Source: Rhodopseudomonas palustris (GTDB lineage Bacteria; Pseudomonadota; Alphaproteobacteria; Rhizobiales; Xanthobacteraceae). From it: a DNA stretch of 64,000 bases. A program made the translations under genes and the position numbers. The DNA lies in assembly GCA_016215605.1 (NCBI GenBank), contig JACRJB010000021.1:1-64000 (forward strand), read 5' to 3'. The notes beneath the pieces were generated by a model that was given only the letters and a program-made list of their open reading frames with translations, was not told the origin of the DNA and made no database searches. Numbering within the stretch: position 1 is the stretch's first letter; each line of letters opens with the position of its first letter. Positions 48,754-58,369 of this stretch are shown piece after piece.

Positions 48754-49691
48754 CTGCCGCCGATGTCCCCGAAGTTCGCCGGCCGCCGGCAAGGTCGCTG
48801 CTCCCGGTGCTGGTCACGCTCGCCGCAGTCGCCGCTGCGGCGTATCTCGGACGGGTGATGTGGCAGGCCTACATGGCTGCGCCATGGACGCGCGACGGCA
48901 CCGTACGGGCCTATGTCATCACCGTGACGCCGCAGGTGTCGGGCCGAATCTCGGAGCTTGCGGTGAAGGCGGCGCAGTACGTTCGCAAGGGCGATCCGTT
49001 GATGAAGATCGATCCGATCGATTTCCAGATTGCGCTGGCGAGCGCGGAAGCGACTGTGGCCAGCGCCAAGGCTGATCTCGCCAACAAGCAGGCCGAAGCC
49101 GAGCGTCGCGCCCGCCTGTCGTCTCTGGCCGTATCCCAAGAGGAGCAGCAGATCTACGCCGCCGCGGCCGACATGGCCGCCGCGGCCTATCGCCAGGCGC
49201 TGAGCAATCGCGACAAGGCACGGCTGGCGCTCAGCCGGACGGAGATCGTCTCGCCGGTCGATGGCTATGTCACCAATCTTGTCACCCAGGCCGGAGACTA
49301 CGCCACCAGCGGCCAGCGCGCCTTGTCGATCGTCGACAGCGACAGCTTCTGGGTGGACGCTTATTTCGAAGAGACCTTGCTGCGTGGCATCCGCGTCGGC
49401 GACCAGGCGCACGTCGCGCTGATGGCGTATCCCCAGGTGCTGACCGGATCCGTCGTCGGAATCGAGCGGGGCATCGCGGTGTCCAATGCCGAGTCCGATC
49501 CGTCCGGACTTGCCACCGTCAATCCCGTCTTCACCTGGGTGCGTCTGGCTCAGCGCGTCCCGGTCCGGATCGCGTTGAGGGATGTGCCGCCCTCGATCGT
49601 GCTCGCCGCGGGTCTCACCGCGACGGTGTCGGTCGTGCCGAACAGCGCCCCGGCCGGCGCAAAGCCGATCGTCCCGCCACCGGCGGAGTAG
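48750..49691 (+). CDS. HlyD/AaeA-like membrane fusion protein
   Basis: 313 residues. One N-terminal membrane anchor (LLPVLVTLAAVAAAAYLG), then WTRDGTVRAYVITVTPQVSG, the lipoyl half AAQYVRKGDPLMKIDPIDFQ, a coiled coil (residues 95-155) and the second lipoyl half TEIVSPVDGYVTNLVTQAGD. It ends with a barrel domain and a Pro-rich tail. It links the FUSC-type permease to the outer membrane. ATGA overlap with the DUF1656 gene confirms one operon. Confidence 0.9.
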   Translation: MTAADVPEVRRPPARSLLPVLVTLAAVAAAAYLGRVMWQAYMAAPWTRDGTVRAYVITVTPQVSGRISELAVKAAQYVRKGDPLMKIDPIDFQIALASAEATVASAKADLANKQAEAERRARLSSLAVSQEEQQIYAAAADMAAAAYRQALSNRDKARLALSRTEIVSPVDGYVTNLVTQAGDYATSGQRALSIVDSDSFWVDAYFEETLLRGIRVGDQAHVALMAYPQVLTGSVVGIERGIAVSNAESDPSGLATVNPVFTWVRLAQRVPVRIALRDVPPSIVLAAGLTATVSVVPNSAPAGAKPIVPPPAE

Positions 49692-49709
49692 CATCGCAAG
49701 GTCGTTGGC

Positions 49710-49842
49710 TCAGGTGCGGGACAGATGCAGATATTCGCCCGGCGAGGTGCCGACATGCGCGGATGAACGTGGTCTGTGAGGAGAAACGGCAGATGCAGGC
49801 GATTTCAGCCAAGCTCAGTCGGCCGTCTTTGAGTAAATTGAT
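49710..49842 (-). pseudogene. AraC-type regulator relic, frameshifted
   Basis: Reading the minus strand from 49842, INLLKDGRLSLAEIACICRFSS matches (in two blocks) the second helix-turn-helix of AraC proteins, up to QTTFIR. At about 49758 the frame breaks, and the continuation HVGTSPGEYLHLSRT followed by TGA (49712-49710) is found in another frame. Restoring the usual FxRAFKRHVGTSP order suggests a small deletion there. The rest of the gene is missing. It may be the former regulator of the efflux operon. Confidence 0.75.
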
Positions 49843-49972
49843 GCTCCTTCGCAGGAGGGGCCCGGGTCGTCGCCGAAACAAGCATGTCAATTTTGGCCAA
49901 AACATCGTCCATTCGTACAAAGACTGCGCCAGCCGGTTGCTGTAGGTCTGATGCTCAGGTCAACAGCAGCCG

Positions 49973-52900
49973 TTGGATCCGACCTTGGCGACGTCGAAGA
50001 CATGTGATGGCGAAGACTTCAGACCGTTCGCATCGGCGGAGTCGGGGCCTGACCGAGTGATCGATCGCCAGTGGTGGTCCGAGCTGACCTTTTCGTCCAT
50101 TGGCGTCGCAGACGGAACTGAGACGCACCTCGCTGGGGAGAAGAGTGGTCGAACTTGGCTCGTCCGCAGTGCGGCAGCGGGAACTTCTGCGGGAGTGCGA
50201 CTGGAGCGCGAGGCGACGATCGCGGCGCATTTGGGCGGCGAGGTCGCAGAGTTGCCCGCCTATGTCGGGGACGGCGACAAGGTCGTTCTGGTTTATCCGG
50301 CTTGCTCGCGTCGCACGCTCACGCAGCTGCCGGCCGGCGAGGTCGCGATCGATCGCTTTGTCGCGATCGCAGCGAGCGCAGCCGCTGCGCTGGCGCAAGT
50401 GCACGCTTGTGGCGTCGTCCACGGCTCGCTCGACCCCGCCAAGGTGCTGGTCGACGAGAACGGCCGCGTCCGCTTCGGGGAGTTTGGCGGGGCGCGCCTG
50501 ATCGGGCAGGAGCTTGCGCCCGATATGCCCGGGCTGCCGCAGATCGACTTCAAGTATGCAGCCCCTGAACAGGCCCGGCGTGATCATCCCGTGCTGGACG
50601 CGCGAAGCGACCTCTATGCACTGGGAGCCATCCTCTACGAATTCCTGGTCGGCCGCCCGCCGCTGCTGGCTGCGAGCATCGCCGAGTGGTTGCACGCCCA
50701 TGTCGCCATCGAGGTGCCGCCGCCAAGCCTGGTCCGGGCGGGCATTCCGCCTGCGATCGATGCAGTTCTGCTCAAACTGTTGGCGAAGGATCCCGACCAG
50801 CGCTACCAGACCGCCGGCGAGTTGCTGGCCGACATCGAACGGATCGCGGCCTCGCCGGGGGCGGAGGATGTCCTTTCGGATCCGTCGGGCAAGCTGGCCG
50901 TCCGGGCTCGACTCGCCGACTCGTTCTTCGGCCGCAGCGCCGAGCTTGAGAGCCTGGTTCGTTCGCTGGACAATGTGCGGCAATCCGGCAGGGCCGAAGT
51001 GGTGTTGTTGTCGGGGTCGGCCGGCGCCGGAAAGTCCGCCCTCATCGGCCGCCTGCTGACGCGCGTCGGCCCGGGCGAAGCCATCGGCGCTGTCGGCAAG
51101 GGAGACCCGCTGCGCCAGGCGATCCCCTATGCGCCGATCGTTCAGGCGCTGCGATCGGCGATGACCAGCTTGGCGGCTGGCGACCGCGAGGCGCGCGAGG
51201 CCGTGCGCGGCCGGCTCGCCGAAGTGCCCGGCTGTGGCCGGCTGCTGGCCGATCTCATTCCCGATGTCGAGTTGCTATCGGGAAGTAGTCGGTCCCTGCC
51301 CGAAGTTCCTGCCCATCTCGCACAGGTTCGCACCACGCGTATTATTCGCGAGACCTTCGCCGCGCTGGCCTCGGCGCAGACGCCGCTCATCCTGTTTCTC
51401 GACGATTTGCAATGGTTCGACGGCGCCAGTCTCGACGTCGCCAAAGCGCTGCTCGATGCGCGTTCGTCGCACATCCTGCTGATCTGCAGCCATCGCAGCG
51501 ACGAACAGAGTGATGGTCCCTGGCGCTCGCTGTCCGACGAAGCGCGCGCCTCCGGCATTCCCTGCACCGAAATGAACCTCGCGGCGCTGTCGCCGGGCGA
51601 CACGGCCGAACTTATCGCTTTCGCCCTGAACCATCCTGTCGATCAGGTCGGGGAGCTGTCGGCGATCATTCATCGCGAGACCAACGGCAATCCGTTCTAC
51701 ATCGGTCAGATCGTGCAGAAATTGACCGACGAGCAGATCGTTTCGTTCGACGGAGCTCGGCAGCAGTGGGTGTGGGACCAGGCCCGCCTGTTTCAGGGCT
51801 TCACGGTGATCGAATTCATGGCGCGCCGGCTCGAGGCGCTGCCTAAGCGCCAGCGCGAGGTGCTTCGTCATCTCTCTTGCCTCAGCCGGCGCGGATCGAT
51901 CGAAATTCTGGCCGGACTGACGGCGATTCCTTCGGACGATGTGCGCAAGCTGGTCGACAGCCTGGTGCAGGCCAATCTCATCGTGCGCGCCGGGGACTAT
52001 CTCACATTTTCGCACGACCGCGTTCGCGAGGCCGCCTATTCGCTCACGCCGGAGGAGCGTCGGCCCAGTGAGCACCTCCGCATCGCGCGCCATTTCGTTG
52101 CTGCCGGTGACGGCGACGGCAGTTCGGATCTGGCCTTCGATATCGCGACCCAGATCACGCGCGCCGACAGGAGCAGGCTGGAGGACCGCGAGCGTGTGAT
52201 CTTCGCCGGGGTGCTTTTGACCGCGGCCAGGACGTCTCGATCGACCGGCGCGGTCGAGCAGGCGTTACGGTTTCTCGACGTGGCCCGCGACCTGCGATCG
52301 CGTAGCGGCGCCACGGACCGCGAGTTTCCGGTGTTCGCGATCGAGTGGCTGCGATGCGATTGCCTGCTCGCCCTCGCTGATACCGAGGACGCGCTCCTTG
52401 CGCTCGGCGGTGTGATGGACGTCGCCGTCACGCCCGTCGAAATCGCCGACACCTATCGTCTGCGGGCACTGGCTCTGACCATCAGGTCCGAATACGACCC
52501 GGCGATCGAGGCCGCGTTGCAGGGCCTCTCGGCGATCGGCATCGAAGTCGAGCGTCTTCCTGATCTGGCCGACCTGGAGCGGCTCTATCGCGCCTGCCAG
52601 GCGCGGCTGGAAGAACTGACGCCCGCCGGGATATTGGCTCTGCCCGACGCTTCCGATGAAATCGCACGCGCGGCTCTCCCGCTGCTGTCGACGCTGATCT
52701 CAGCGTCCTTCGTTCCCGGCGACCTTCGCTTTCTTCACGTTCTCAAAATCGTCGAGCTCACTTTGGACTACGGCCTGACGCCGGAGTCCGCCTATGGGCT
52801 GGCATGGTTCGGCGTCTACGGCGCGCATCACTTCGCGGCGTATGAGCAAGGGGTGCTCTGGGCGGAAGTCGCTTGCCGGATGGTGGAGCGCGAGGGCTAC

Positions 52901-55138
52901 GAAGCGCAGAGGGCCGCGGCCCTGATCGCGCTGGACCAGGTCAGCGTCTGGGCCAGGCCGATGCGCTTTGCGCTCGAGCGCGCGCGCGAAGGCGCCCGCG
53001 TCGGCCAGGCTGCGGGCGATCTGGGCATGGCCTGCTATGCGCGCAACCACATCGCCTCCAATCTTCTCGTGCTCGGCGAGCCGCTCGACGCCGTTCGGGC
53101 CGAGATCTCGGAGGGCCTCCGCTACACCATCGAGATCGGCTACAAGGATATCGAACGTATCCTCGACGCTCAGATGGGACTCGTGACTGCGCTGCTGAGC
53201 GGGGACAGCGATAGCCATCCAGTCCCAGACGCGGATTCCATCTCGTCGAAGGTGACCCAGTTTTGGGTGAGCTACTACGCTGGTGTCACGGCCTTCCTGT
53301 TCAATCGAGATGACGCGGCGCTGCGCCATCTCGAGAAGGCGATGGATCTGGCCTGGTCCGCGCCGGCTCACATCGACACGGCGCAGTGCCGCTTCTTCTT
53401 CGCGCTGGCATCGTGTCGCTCGATCGCGGAGGGCCGACCGGCCGACGACAAGATCGCGCGCCTCGACACGGTCCGCACGCTCTTCGCCGAATGGGCGCGT
53501 TTGAATCCGGACACCTTCGAGAGCAAGCATCTTATGCTTGAAGCCGAAGCCGCGCGGCTGGGCGGCGACGGCGCGGCCGCGCAGAGATTGTACGAGCGGG
53601 CGGCCCGTGTCGCGGAGAGAACGGGCTTCATCCACGACCAGGCGCTCGCCCACGAGCTGGCCGGGACTTATTACGTGGAGGCCGGTCTGTTCGCTCCGGC
53701 GCAGGGCTGCCTGATCGCGGCGGGCGCCTGCTATCGCCAGTGGGGCGCGATCGGCAAGGCCACGCATCTCGCCGTTCGATTTCCGCATCACGCGGGCAGG
53801 GTCGCTCCGGCGGAGGATGGGACCGGCCAGCGCGAACTCGATCTCGCGGCGCTGACGGCGGCGGCGCAGACGCTGGCCGAAGAGGTCGGACTCGAGCAGG
53901 TGCTGCGAACCCTGATGCGGAGCATGATCGTTCATGCGGGCGCTCAGTTCGGTCTGTTTCTGCTGGTTCAGGACGCCGTCGCGGGGATCGAGGCGTCGGC
54001 GCGGGTCGAGAGACAGGAGATCCGGGTCGATCTCTATAGCGCGATCCCGACCGACGACGACCTTCCGCTGTCGTTGCTGAAGACCGTGATGCGAATGAAG
54101 AAGTCGGTCACCTTCGCCGACGTCTCGGCGGACGCGCCACAGCTCGATGCGGCAGGGCCGCGTCGCCGGGCCGCCCGCTCGCTGACCTGCATTCCCTTCA
54201 TCAAGCGCGGCGATCTGGTCGGGGTGCTGTATCTGGAGAACTCGCTGGCCGCCAACGTCTTCACCCCCGGCCGGACGGCGATGCTCGATGTCCTCGCCGC
54301 GCAGGCAGCGATCTCGCTGGATGCGGCGCGGCTGTATCGCAATCTGATCGACGAGAACCGTCGCCGGGCCGAGGCGGAATTTCAACTGCGCGAGGCCCGC
54401 GCGGAGTTGGGGCGGACCTCGCAGATGACCGCGCTCGGCAGTTTCGCCGCCTCGATCGTGCACGAGATCAATCAGCCGATCGCCAGCATTCTGGCGCAAG
54501 CCGATGCCGCTCTGCGCTGGCTCAACAGGGAGCAGCCCGACATCGCCGAGGCGACTCAAGGGCTGACGCGGATCAGGAATTCCGGACGCCGCGCCGCCGA
54601 TATCGTGAAGTCGCTGCGGTCGCTGGGAAAGCAGGCGCCGGCGGCGTTCTCGCCGATCTGTCTGGAAGAGGTGGTGGAAGAGGTGATGCGGCTGATCGCC
54701 GAGGACCTCGACGCCGGCAGCGTGCAGATCACGGTGGGGCTGTCCGATCGGCGGCGGAGTATCTCCGCTGATCGCGTCCAGCTGCAGCAGGTCATCTTCA
54801 ATCTCGTCACCAATGCGATCCATGCGATGGCGGAGATGGAGGAGAGGCAGATCGTGATCAGGACCACCGACGCCGACGACGGAATGGTGCGCCTGACCAT
54901 CGAAGACAGCGGCTGCGGCATGTCAGACGAGGTCCGCGGCAGGATTTTCGAGCCGTTCTTCACCACCAAGACGGCCGGGATGGGCGTCGGGCTCGCGATC
55001 TGCCGCTCGATCGTGGAGTTGCATCGCGGCACGATCAGCGTTCGATCGACGCTGGGTCGGGGTAGTACGTTCGAGATCGCCATCCCCATATCCGAGCAAG
55101 TGGCGACCCAAACATATCTAGGTATGATTGGGCCCTGA
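49973..55138 (+). CDS. Protein-kinase-like / AAA ATPase / GAF / histidine kinase giant protein
   Basis: 1721 codons. Domain order: an N-terminal Ser/Thr-kinase-like domain (about 30-280), a STAND/AAA-type ATPase with Walker A GSAGAGKS (348-355) and Walker B LILFLDDLQW (Asp477-478), a long alpha-helical repeat region (about 700-1250), a GAF domain (about 1300-1450), then a histidine kinase with H-box SIVHEINQPIASI (His1497), N-box FNLVTNAIHAM, G1 IEDSGCGM and G2 GMGVGLAIC, all intact. The protein-kinase part looks dead: the HRD motif reads VHGSLDPAKVL at His150 and the DFG position reads GEFG (169-172). Such trifunctional proteins are large cytoplasmic sensors of unknown input. The start is uncertain: TTG 49973 has no clear Shine-Dalgarno, and GTG 50057 is an alternative. 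No response regulator adjoins. Confidence 0.88.
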   Translation: MDPTLATSKTCDGEDFRPFASAESGPDRVIDRQWWSELTFSSIGVADGTETHLAGEKSGRTWLVRSAAAGTSAGVRLEREATIAAHLGGEVAELPAYVGDGDKVVLVYPACSRRTLTQLPAGEVAIDRFVAIAASAAAALAQVHACGVVHGSLDPAKVLVDENGRVRFGEFGGARLIGQELAPDMPGLPQIDFKYAAPEQARRDHPVLDARSDLYALGAILYEFLVGRPPLLAASIAEWLHAHVAIEVPPPSLVRAGIPPAIDAVLLKLLAKDPDQRYQTAGELLADIERIAASPGAEDVLSDPSGKLAVRARLADSFFGRSAELESLVRSLDNVRQSGRAEVVLLSGSAGAGKSALIGRLLTRVGPGEAIGAVGKGDPLRQAIPYAPIVQALRSAMTSLAAGDREAREAVRGRLAEVPGCGRLLADLIPDVELLSGSSRSLPEVPAHLAQVRTTRIIRETFAALASAQTPLILFLDDLQWFDGASLDVAKALLDARSSHILLICSHRSDEQSDGPWRSLSDEARASGIPCTEMNLAALSPGDTAELIAFALNHPVDQVGELSAIIHRETNGNPFYIGQIVQKLTDEQIVSFDGARQQWVWDQARLFQGFTVIEFMARRLEALPKRQREVLRHLSCLSRRGSIEILAGLTAIPSDDVRKLVDSLVQANLIVRAGDYLTFSHDRVREAAYSLTPEERRPSEHLRIARHFVAAGDGDGSSDLAFDIATQITRADRSRLEDRERVIFAGVLLTAARTSRSTGAVEQALRFLDVARDLRSRSGATDREFPVFAIEWLRCDCLLALADTEDALLALGGVMDVAVTPVEIADTYRLRALALTIRSEYDPAIEAALQGLSAIGIEVERLPDLADLERLYRACQARLEELTPAGILALPDASDEIARAALPLLSTLISASFVPGDLRFLHVLKIVELTLDYGLTPESAYGLAWFGVYGAHHFAAYEQGVLWAEVACRMVEREGYEAQRAAALIALDQVSVWARPMRFALERAREGARVGQAAGDLGMACYARNHIASNLLVLGEPLDAVRAEISEGLRYTIEIGYKDIERILDAQMGLVTALLSGDSDSHPVPDADSISSKVTQFWVSYYAGVTAFLFNRDDAALRHLEKAMDLAWSAPAHIDTAQCRFFFALASCRSIAEGRPADDKIARLDTVRTLFAEWARLNPDTFESKHLMLEAEAARLGGDGAAAQRLYERAARVAERTGFIHDQALAHELAGTYYVEAGLFAPAQGCLIAAGACYRQWGAIGKATHLAVRFPHHAGRVAPAEDGTGQRELDLAALTAAAQTLAEEVGLEQVLRTLMRSMIVHAGAQFGLFLLVQDAVAGIEASARVERQEIRVDLYSAIPTDDDLPLSLLKTVMRMKKSVTFADVSADAPQLDAAGPRRRAARSLTCIPFIKRGDLVGVLYLENSLAANVFTPGRTAMLDVLAAQAAISLDAARLYRNLIDENRRRAEAEFQLREARAELGRTSQMTALGSFAASIVHEINQPIASILAQADAALRWLNREQPDIAEATQGLTRIRNSGRRAADIVKSLRSLGKQAPAAFSPICLEEVVEEVMRLIAEDLDAGSVQITVGLSDRRRSISADRVQLQQVIFNLVTNAIHAMAEMEERQIVIRTTDADDGMVRLTIEDSGCGMSDEVRGRIFEPFFTTKTAGMGVGLAICRSIVELHRGTISVRSTLGRGSTFEIAIPISEQVATQTYLGMIGP

Positions 55139-55240
55139 CGGTCCCGGTCCCAACTCCCAACCCATGCCGCGCAATGCCCCGGCGCCGCCTCGTCGGAGGT
55201 TTTGGTCAGGCGGGCGCGCTGAAGGTGTGGAGCGGAAGCA

Positions 55241-56698
55241 ATGGCGAGCGAGACGGTGACACCGACCCTGCATGACGTGCCGATCGGCCTCGCGGCCAAG
55301 GGCGAGCGCCGCGAATTCGACAGCATGGGTAGCGTCGACGTCCCGGCCGATCGCTATTGGGGGGCACAGACCCAGCGCTCGTTGCAGCATTTCTCGATCG
55401 GCGACGACCGGATGCCGAAGGCGGTGTACCACGCCTATGGCTACGTCAAGAAAGCCTGCGCGCTGGTGAACCATGCGGCGGGCCGGCTGCCGGCATGGAA
55501 GACCGAGGCCATCGTCCGCGCCGCCGACGAGACGATCTCGGGCGCGCTCGACGATCACTACCCGCTGTTCGTGTGGCAGACCGGCTCCGGCACCCAGAGC
55601 AACATGAACGTCAACGAGGTCGTTTCCAACCGCGCGATCCAGCTGCTCGGCGGCACGCTCGGCACGCAGCAACCGGTCGGACCGAACGACGACGTCAATA
55701 TGGGCCAGTCGTCGAACGACACCTTCCCGACCGCGATGCATATCGCGGCGGTAGCGGCGATCGACGATCAAGTCGTGCCGCAGCTCAGCAAGCTGATCGA
55801 GATCATTGAACGGAAGGCCTACGGCTGGATGGATGTGGTCAAGATCGGGCGTACTCATCTGGAAGACGCGGTGCCGTTGACGGTCGGCCAGGAATGGCAC
55901 GGCTGGGCCGGCCAGCTCCGCGACGCCCGTGCCGCGATCGAGGCCAGCCGCGCCGGCCTGTATCAGCTCGCTGTCGGCGGCACTGCGGTCGGCACCGGCC
56001 TGAACGCGCCGAAGGGATTTGCGGCCGACGTCGCAGCCAAAATCGCCGAGCTCACCGGCAAGCCGTTCGTCACCGCGCCGAACAAATTCGCCGCGCAGGG
56101 CTCGCTCGATGCGATGGTCCGCGCCCACGGCGCGCTGCGCGATCTCGCGGTGGCGCTGATGAAGATCGCCAACGACATGCGCTGGCTCGCGTCGGGGCCG
56201 CGCTGTGGCTTCGGCGAATTGCTGCTGCCGAGCAACGAGCCCGGCTCCTCGATCATGCCCGGCAAGGTCAACCCGACGCAGTGCGAGGCGATGGTGATGA
56301 TCTGCATCCAGGTGATGGGCAACGACAGCGCCGTCGCTTTTGCCGGCAGCCAGGGCAATTTCGAGCTCAACGCGATGCGCCCGGTGATCATCAACAACTT
56401 CCTGCATTCGGCGCGCATCCTCGCCGACGGCTGCGAGAAGCTCCGGACCTATTCGGTCGAAGGCACCGAGCTCAACCGCGACCGCATCGCGCAGTATGTC
56501 GAAGGCAGCGTGATGCTGGTCACAGCGCTGTCGCCGGTGATCGGTTATCAGAACGCCGCTCATATCGCCGAGGATGCCATTGCAATGGATCTTACGCTGA
56601 AGCAGGCGGCGCTCGCCTCCGGCAAGGTCGACGAGGCGACGTTCGATCGCATCGTCCGGCCGATCGACATGGTCGGCAGCGGACTCGCGGGCGCCTGA
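55241..56698 (+). CDS. fumC: Fumarate hydratase class II
   Basis: 485 residues, the Fe-independent fumarase that interconverts fumarate and malate in the TCA cycle. The homotetramer motifs are all there: WGAQTQRSLQHFSIG, TGSGTQSNMNVNEV, MGQSSNDTFPTAMH, GRTHLEDAVPLTVGQEW and the signature GSSIMPGKVNP (335-345). An N-terminal extension of about 20 residues precedes the usual start. One base separates the stop from the thrE-like gene, so this is the first gene of a four-gene unit that ends with malate:quinone oxidoreductase. Confidence 0.95.
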   Translation: MASETVTPTLHDVPIGLAAKGERREFDSMGSVDVPADRYWGAQTQRSLQHFSIGDDRMPKAVYHAYGYVKKACALVNHAAGRLPAWKTEAIVRAADETISGALDDHYPLFVWQTGSGTQSNMNVNEVVSNRAIQLLGGTLGTQQPVGPNDDVNMGQSSNDTFPTAMHIAAVAAIDDQVVPQLSKLIEIIERKAYGWMDVVKIGRTHLEDAVPLTVGQEWHGWAGQLRDARAAIEASRAGLYQLAVGGTAVGTGLNAPKGFAADVAAKIAELTGKPFVTAPNKFAAQGSLDAMVRAHGALRDLAVALMKIANDMRWLASGPRCGFGELLLPSNEPGSSIMPGKVNPTQCEAMVMICIQVMGNDSAVAFAGSQGNFELNAMRPVIINNFLHSARILADGCEKLRTYSVEGTELNRDRIAQYVEGSVMLVTALSPVIGYQNAAHIAEDAIAMDLTLKQAALASGKVDEATFDRIVRPIDMVGSGLAGA

Positions 56699-56699
56699 G

Positions 56700-57971
56700 A
56701 TGCTGCGTGAACCGATCCCGGCGCAGCAGGCCGCGCATGTCGCGCTGCGGCTCGGCCGGCTGATGTTGGCCAACGGCGCCGACACCGCGCATGTGGTGAG
56801 TGCCGTCACCGGCTTTGCCGAGCGGCTCGGCTATCGCGTTCGTCTGTTCGTCGGCCTCGAAGGCTTGATCCTGACGCTGGAAGACGACGATGGCTTTCGT
56901 ACCCGGCTCGGCCCGGCGATCGCCGGCACCGCCGTCAACATGGGCGTACTCGGCGAGCTGCGCAGCCGCGACATTGCCGACGCCGATGATCTCACCGCGA
57001 TCGACCGTGCGCTCGACGACATCGAACACGGCGGCGCTCACTATCCGCGCTGGCTGGTGGCGCTCGGCATGGGCGTTACCGCCGCCTCGCTGGCGCGGCT
57101 GTTCGGCGCCGCGTGGCCGGTGGTCGGCGTCTCGGTGCTGGTCGGCATCGTCACGCAAAGCCTGCGGCAATATCTGGCGGCGAGCGGGACCAACCCTGTC
57201 GCCGGCGCGGCACTGGCCGCCTTCGGCGGCGCGATGGTCGGGCTGCTGGCGATGCGTGCGTTCCCAGGTGTCTCGCCGACGTTGTGTCTGGTGGCCGCCG
57301 GCATGATCCTGGTCCCCGGCGTGCCGCTGCTCAACGGGGTTCGTGATATCCTGGGCAGCCACATCGGCACCGGCCTCGGCCGGCTGATGCTCGCGGCCGT
57401 CACCGTACTGGCGATCACGCTCGGGCTGTTCTTGTCCGCGAGCCTGATGGGCGATGTGCTGCCGGTGAACGGCAACCCGCCGCTGCTCGCCACGTCCGAA
57501 GATCTGTTGTTCTCCGCGCTGGCCGGCGCCGGCTACGCGCTGCTGTTCAACGTGCCGGCGCGCGCCGCCTGGGTCTGCGTGATCTGCGGCATGGCCGGCC
57601 ACGGGCTGCGCACCGGGCTCGAACATCTCGGTATCGAGCTCAGCCTTGCCTGCCTGATCGGTGCCTTTGTCGCTGCGCTCGTGGGTCGCATCTTCGCCGG
57701 TTATTTCCGTGTCCCCGCCGTCACCTTCGCTTTTCCCGGCATCGTCGCTATGATCCCGGGCTTCTACGCGTTTCGCGCCGGCATCGGCGGACTCGCCATC
57801 ATGAAGGCGGGCGGCGCCGCGTCGCCCGAACTGATTGCCGGCACGCTCGGCCTGATCGTCACCGTGATGGTGGTGACGGCGGCTCTGGCCGTCGGCCTGT
57901 GCCTGGCGCTGGCCGCGCCGCTTCCGGCTGCTTTGGGCGGCCAATCGAACCAGGAAGGAGTGACCCGATGA
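56700..57971 (+). CDS. ThrE-family threonine/serine exporter
   Basis: 423 residues joining the two ThrE modules: an N-terminal hydrolase-like DUF1212 part (LGRLMLANGADTAHVVSAV, GTAVNMGVL) followed by five membrane helices, then a DUF3815 part with another five (LLFSALAGAGYALLFNVP, FRVPAVTFAFPGIVAMIPGF). ThrE exports threonine and serine using the proton gradient, and other members may carry dicarboxylic or keto acids. Its location between fumarase and malate oxidase hints at export of a C4 acid; that is inference. ATG 56700 is one base after the fumC stop, and the stop overlaps the next ATG (ATGA). Confidence 0.85.
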   Translation: MLREPIPAQQAAHVALRLGRLMLANGADTAHVVSAVTGFAERLGYRVRLFVGLEGLILTLEDDDGFRTRLGPAIAGTAVNMGVLGELRSRDIADADDLTAIDRALDDIEHGGAHYPRWLVALGMGVTAASLARLFGAAWPVVGVSVLVGIVTQSLRQYLAASGTNPVAGAALAAFGGAMVGLLAMRAFPGVSPTLCLVAAGMILVPGVPLLNGVRDILGSHIGTGLGRLMLAAVTVLAITLGLFLSASLMGDVLPVNGNPPLLATSEDLLFSALAGAGYALLFNVPARAAWVCVICGMAGHGLRTGLEHLGIELSLACLIGAFVAALVGRIFAGYFRVPAVTFAFPGIVAMIPGFYAFRAGIGGLAIMKAGGAASPELIAGTLGLIVTVMVVTAALAVGLCLALAAPLPAALGGQSNQEGVTR

Positions 57972-58369
57972 TACGCTGCGTGCGGATGTGGACCGGCGAG
58001 GACGGCAATTCGCTGTTCGAGGAAGGCTGGATCGATCTCACTGAAGGCGCGCGCGGCGACGCGGTCGGCAAGCCGGTGCCCGCCATCGAGGTTTCGTTTC
58101 AGGAGACGAAGTCGGGCGGCTCGTTCGAATGGCACCAGGATCCGGTGCCGCGCTACGTCATCACGCTGTCGGGCACGCTCGAATTCGAGACCAAGTCCGG
58201 CGCGACCTTCACGATCCGTCCCGGCGACATCCTGCTGGCGCAGGACAACAGCGGCTCCGGCCACAAATGGCGGCTGATCGGCGAGGAGCCGTGGCGCCGC
58301 GCCTATGTGGTGTATCGCGAGGGCTCCGCCTTGCAGTTCGTCGCAGCCAATAAAGAGCCGTCGAAATGA
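57968..58369 (+). CDS. Small cupin-domain protein
   Basis: 133 residues, one cupin barrel: SFEWHQDPVPRYVITLSGTLEFETKSG and TIRPGDILLAQDNSGSGHKWRLIG, given in blocks across residues 55-115. The metal-binding His are partly present (WHQD, GHKW) but the first motif lacks the second His, so metal binding is uncertain. Single-domain cupins act as small-molecule isomerases, sensors or unknown enzymes. The ATG overlaps the thrE-like stop, and the stop overlaps the mqo ATG, so it is tightly co-translated with both. Confidence 0.8.
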   Translation: MIRCVRMWTGEDGNSLFEEGWIDLTEGARGDAVGKPVPAIEVSFQETKSGGSFEWHQDPVPRYVITLSGTLEFETKSGATFTIRPGDILLAQDNSGSGHKWRLIGEEPWRRAYVVYREGSALQFVAANKEPSK

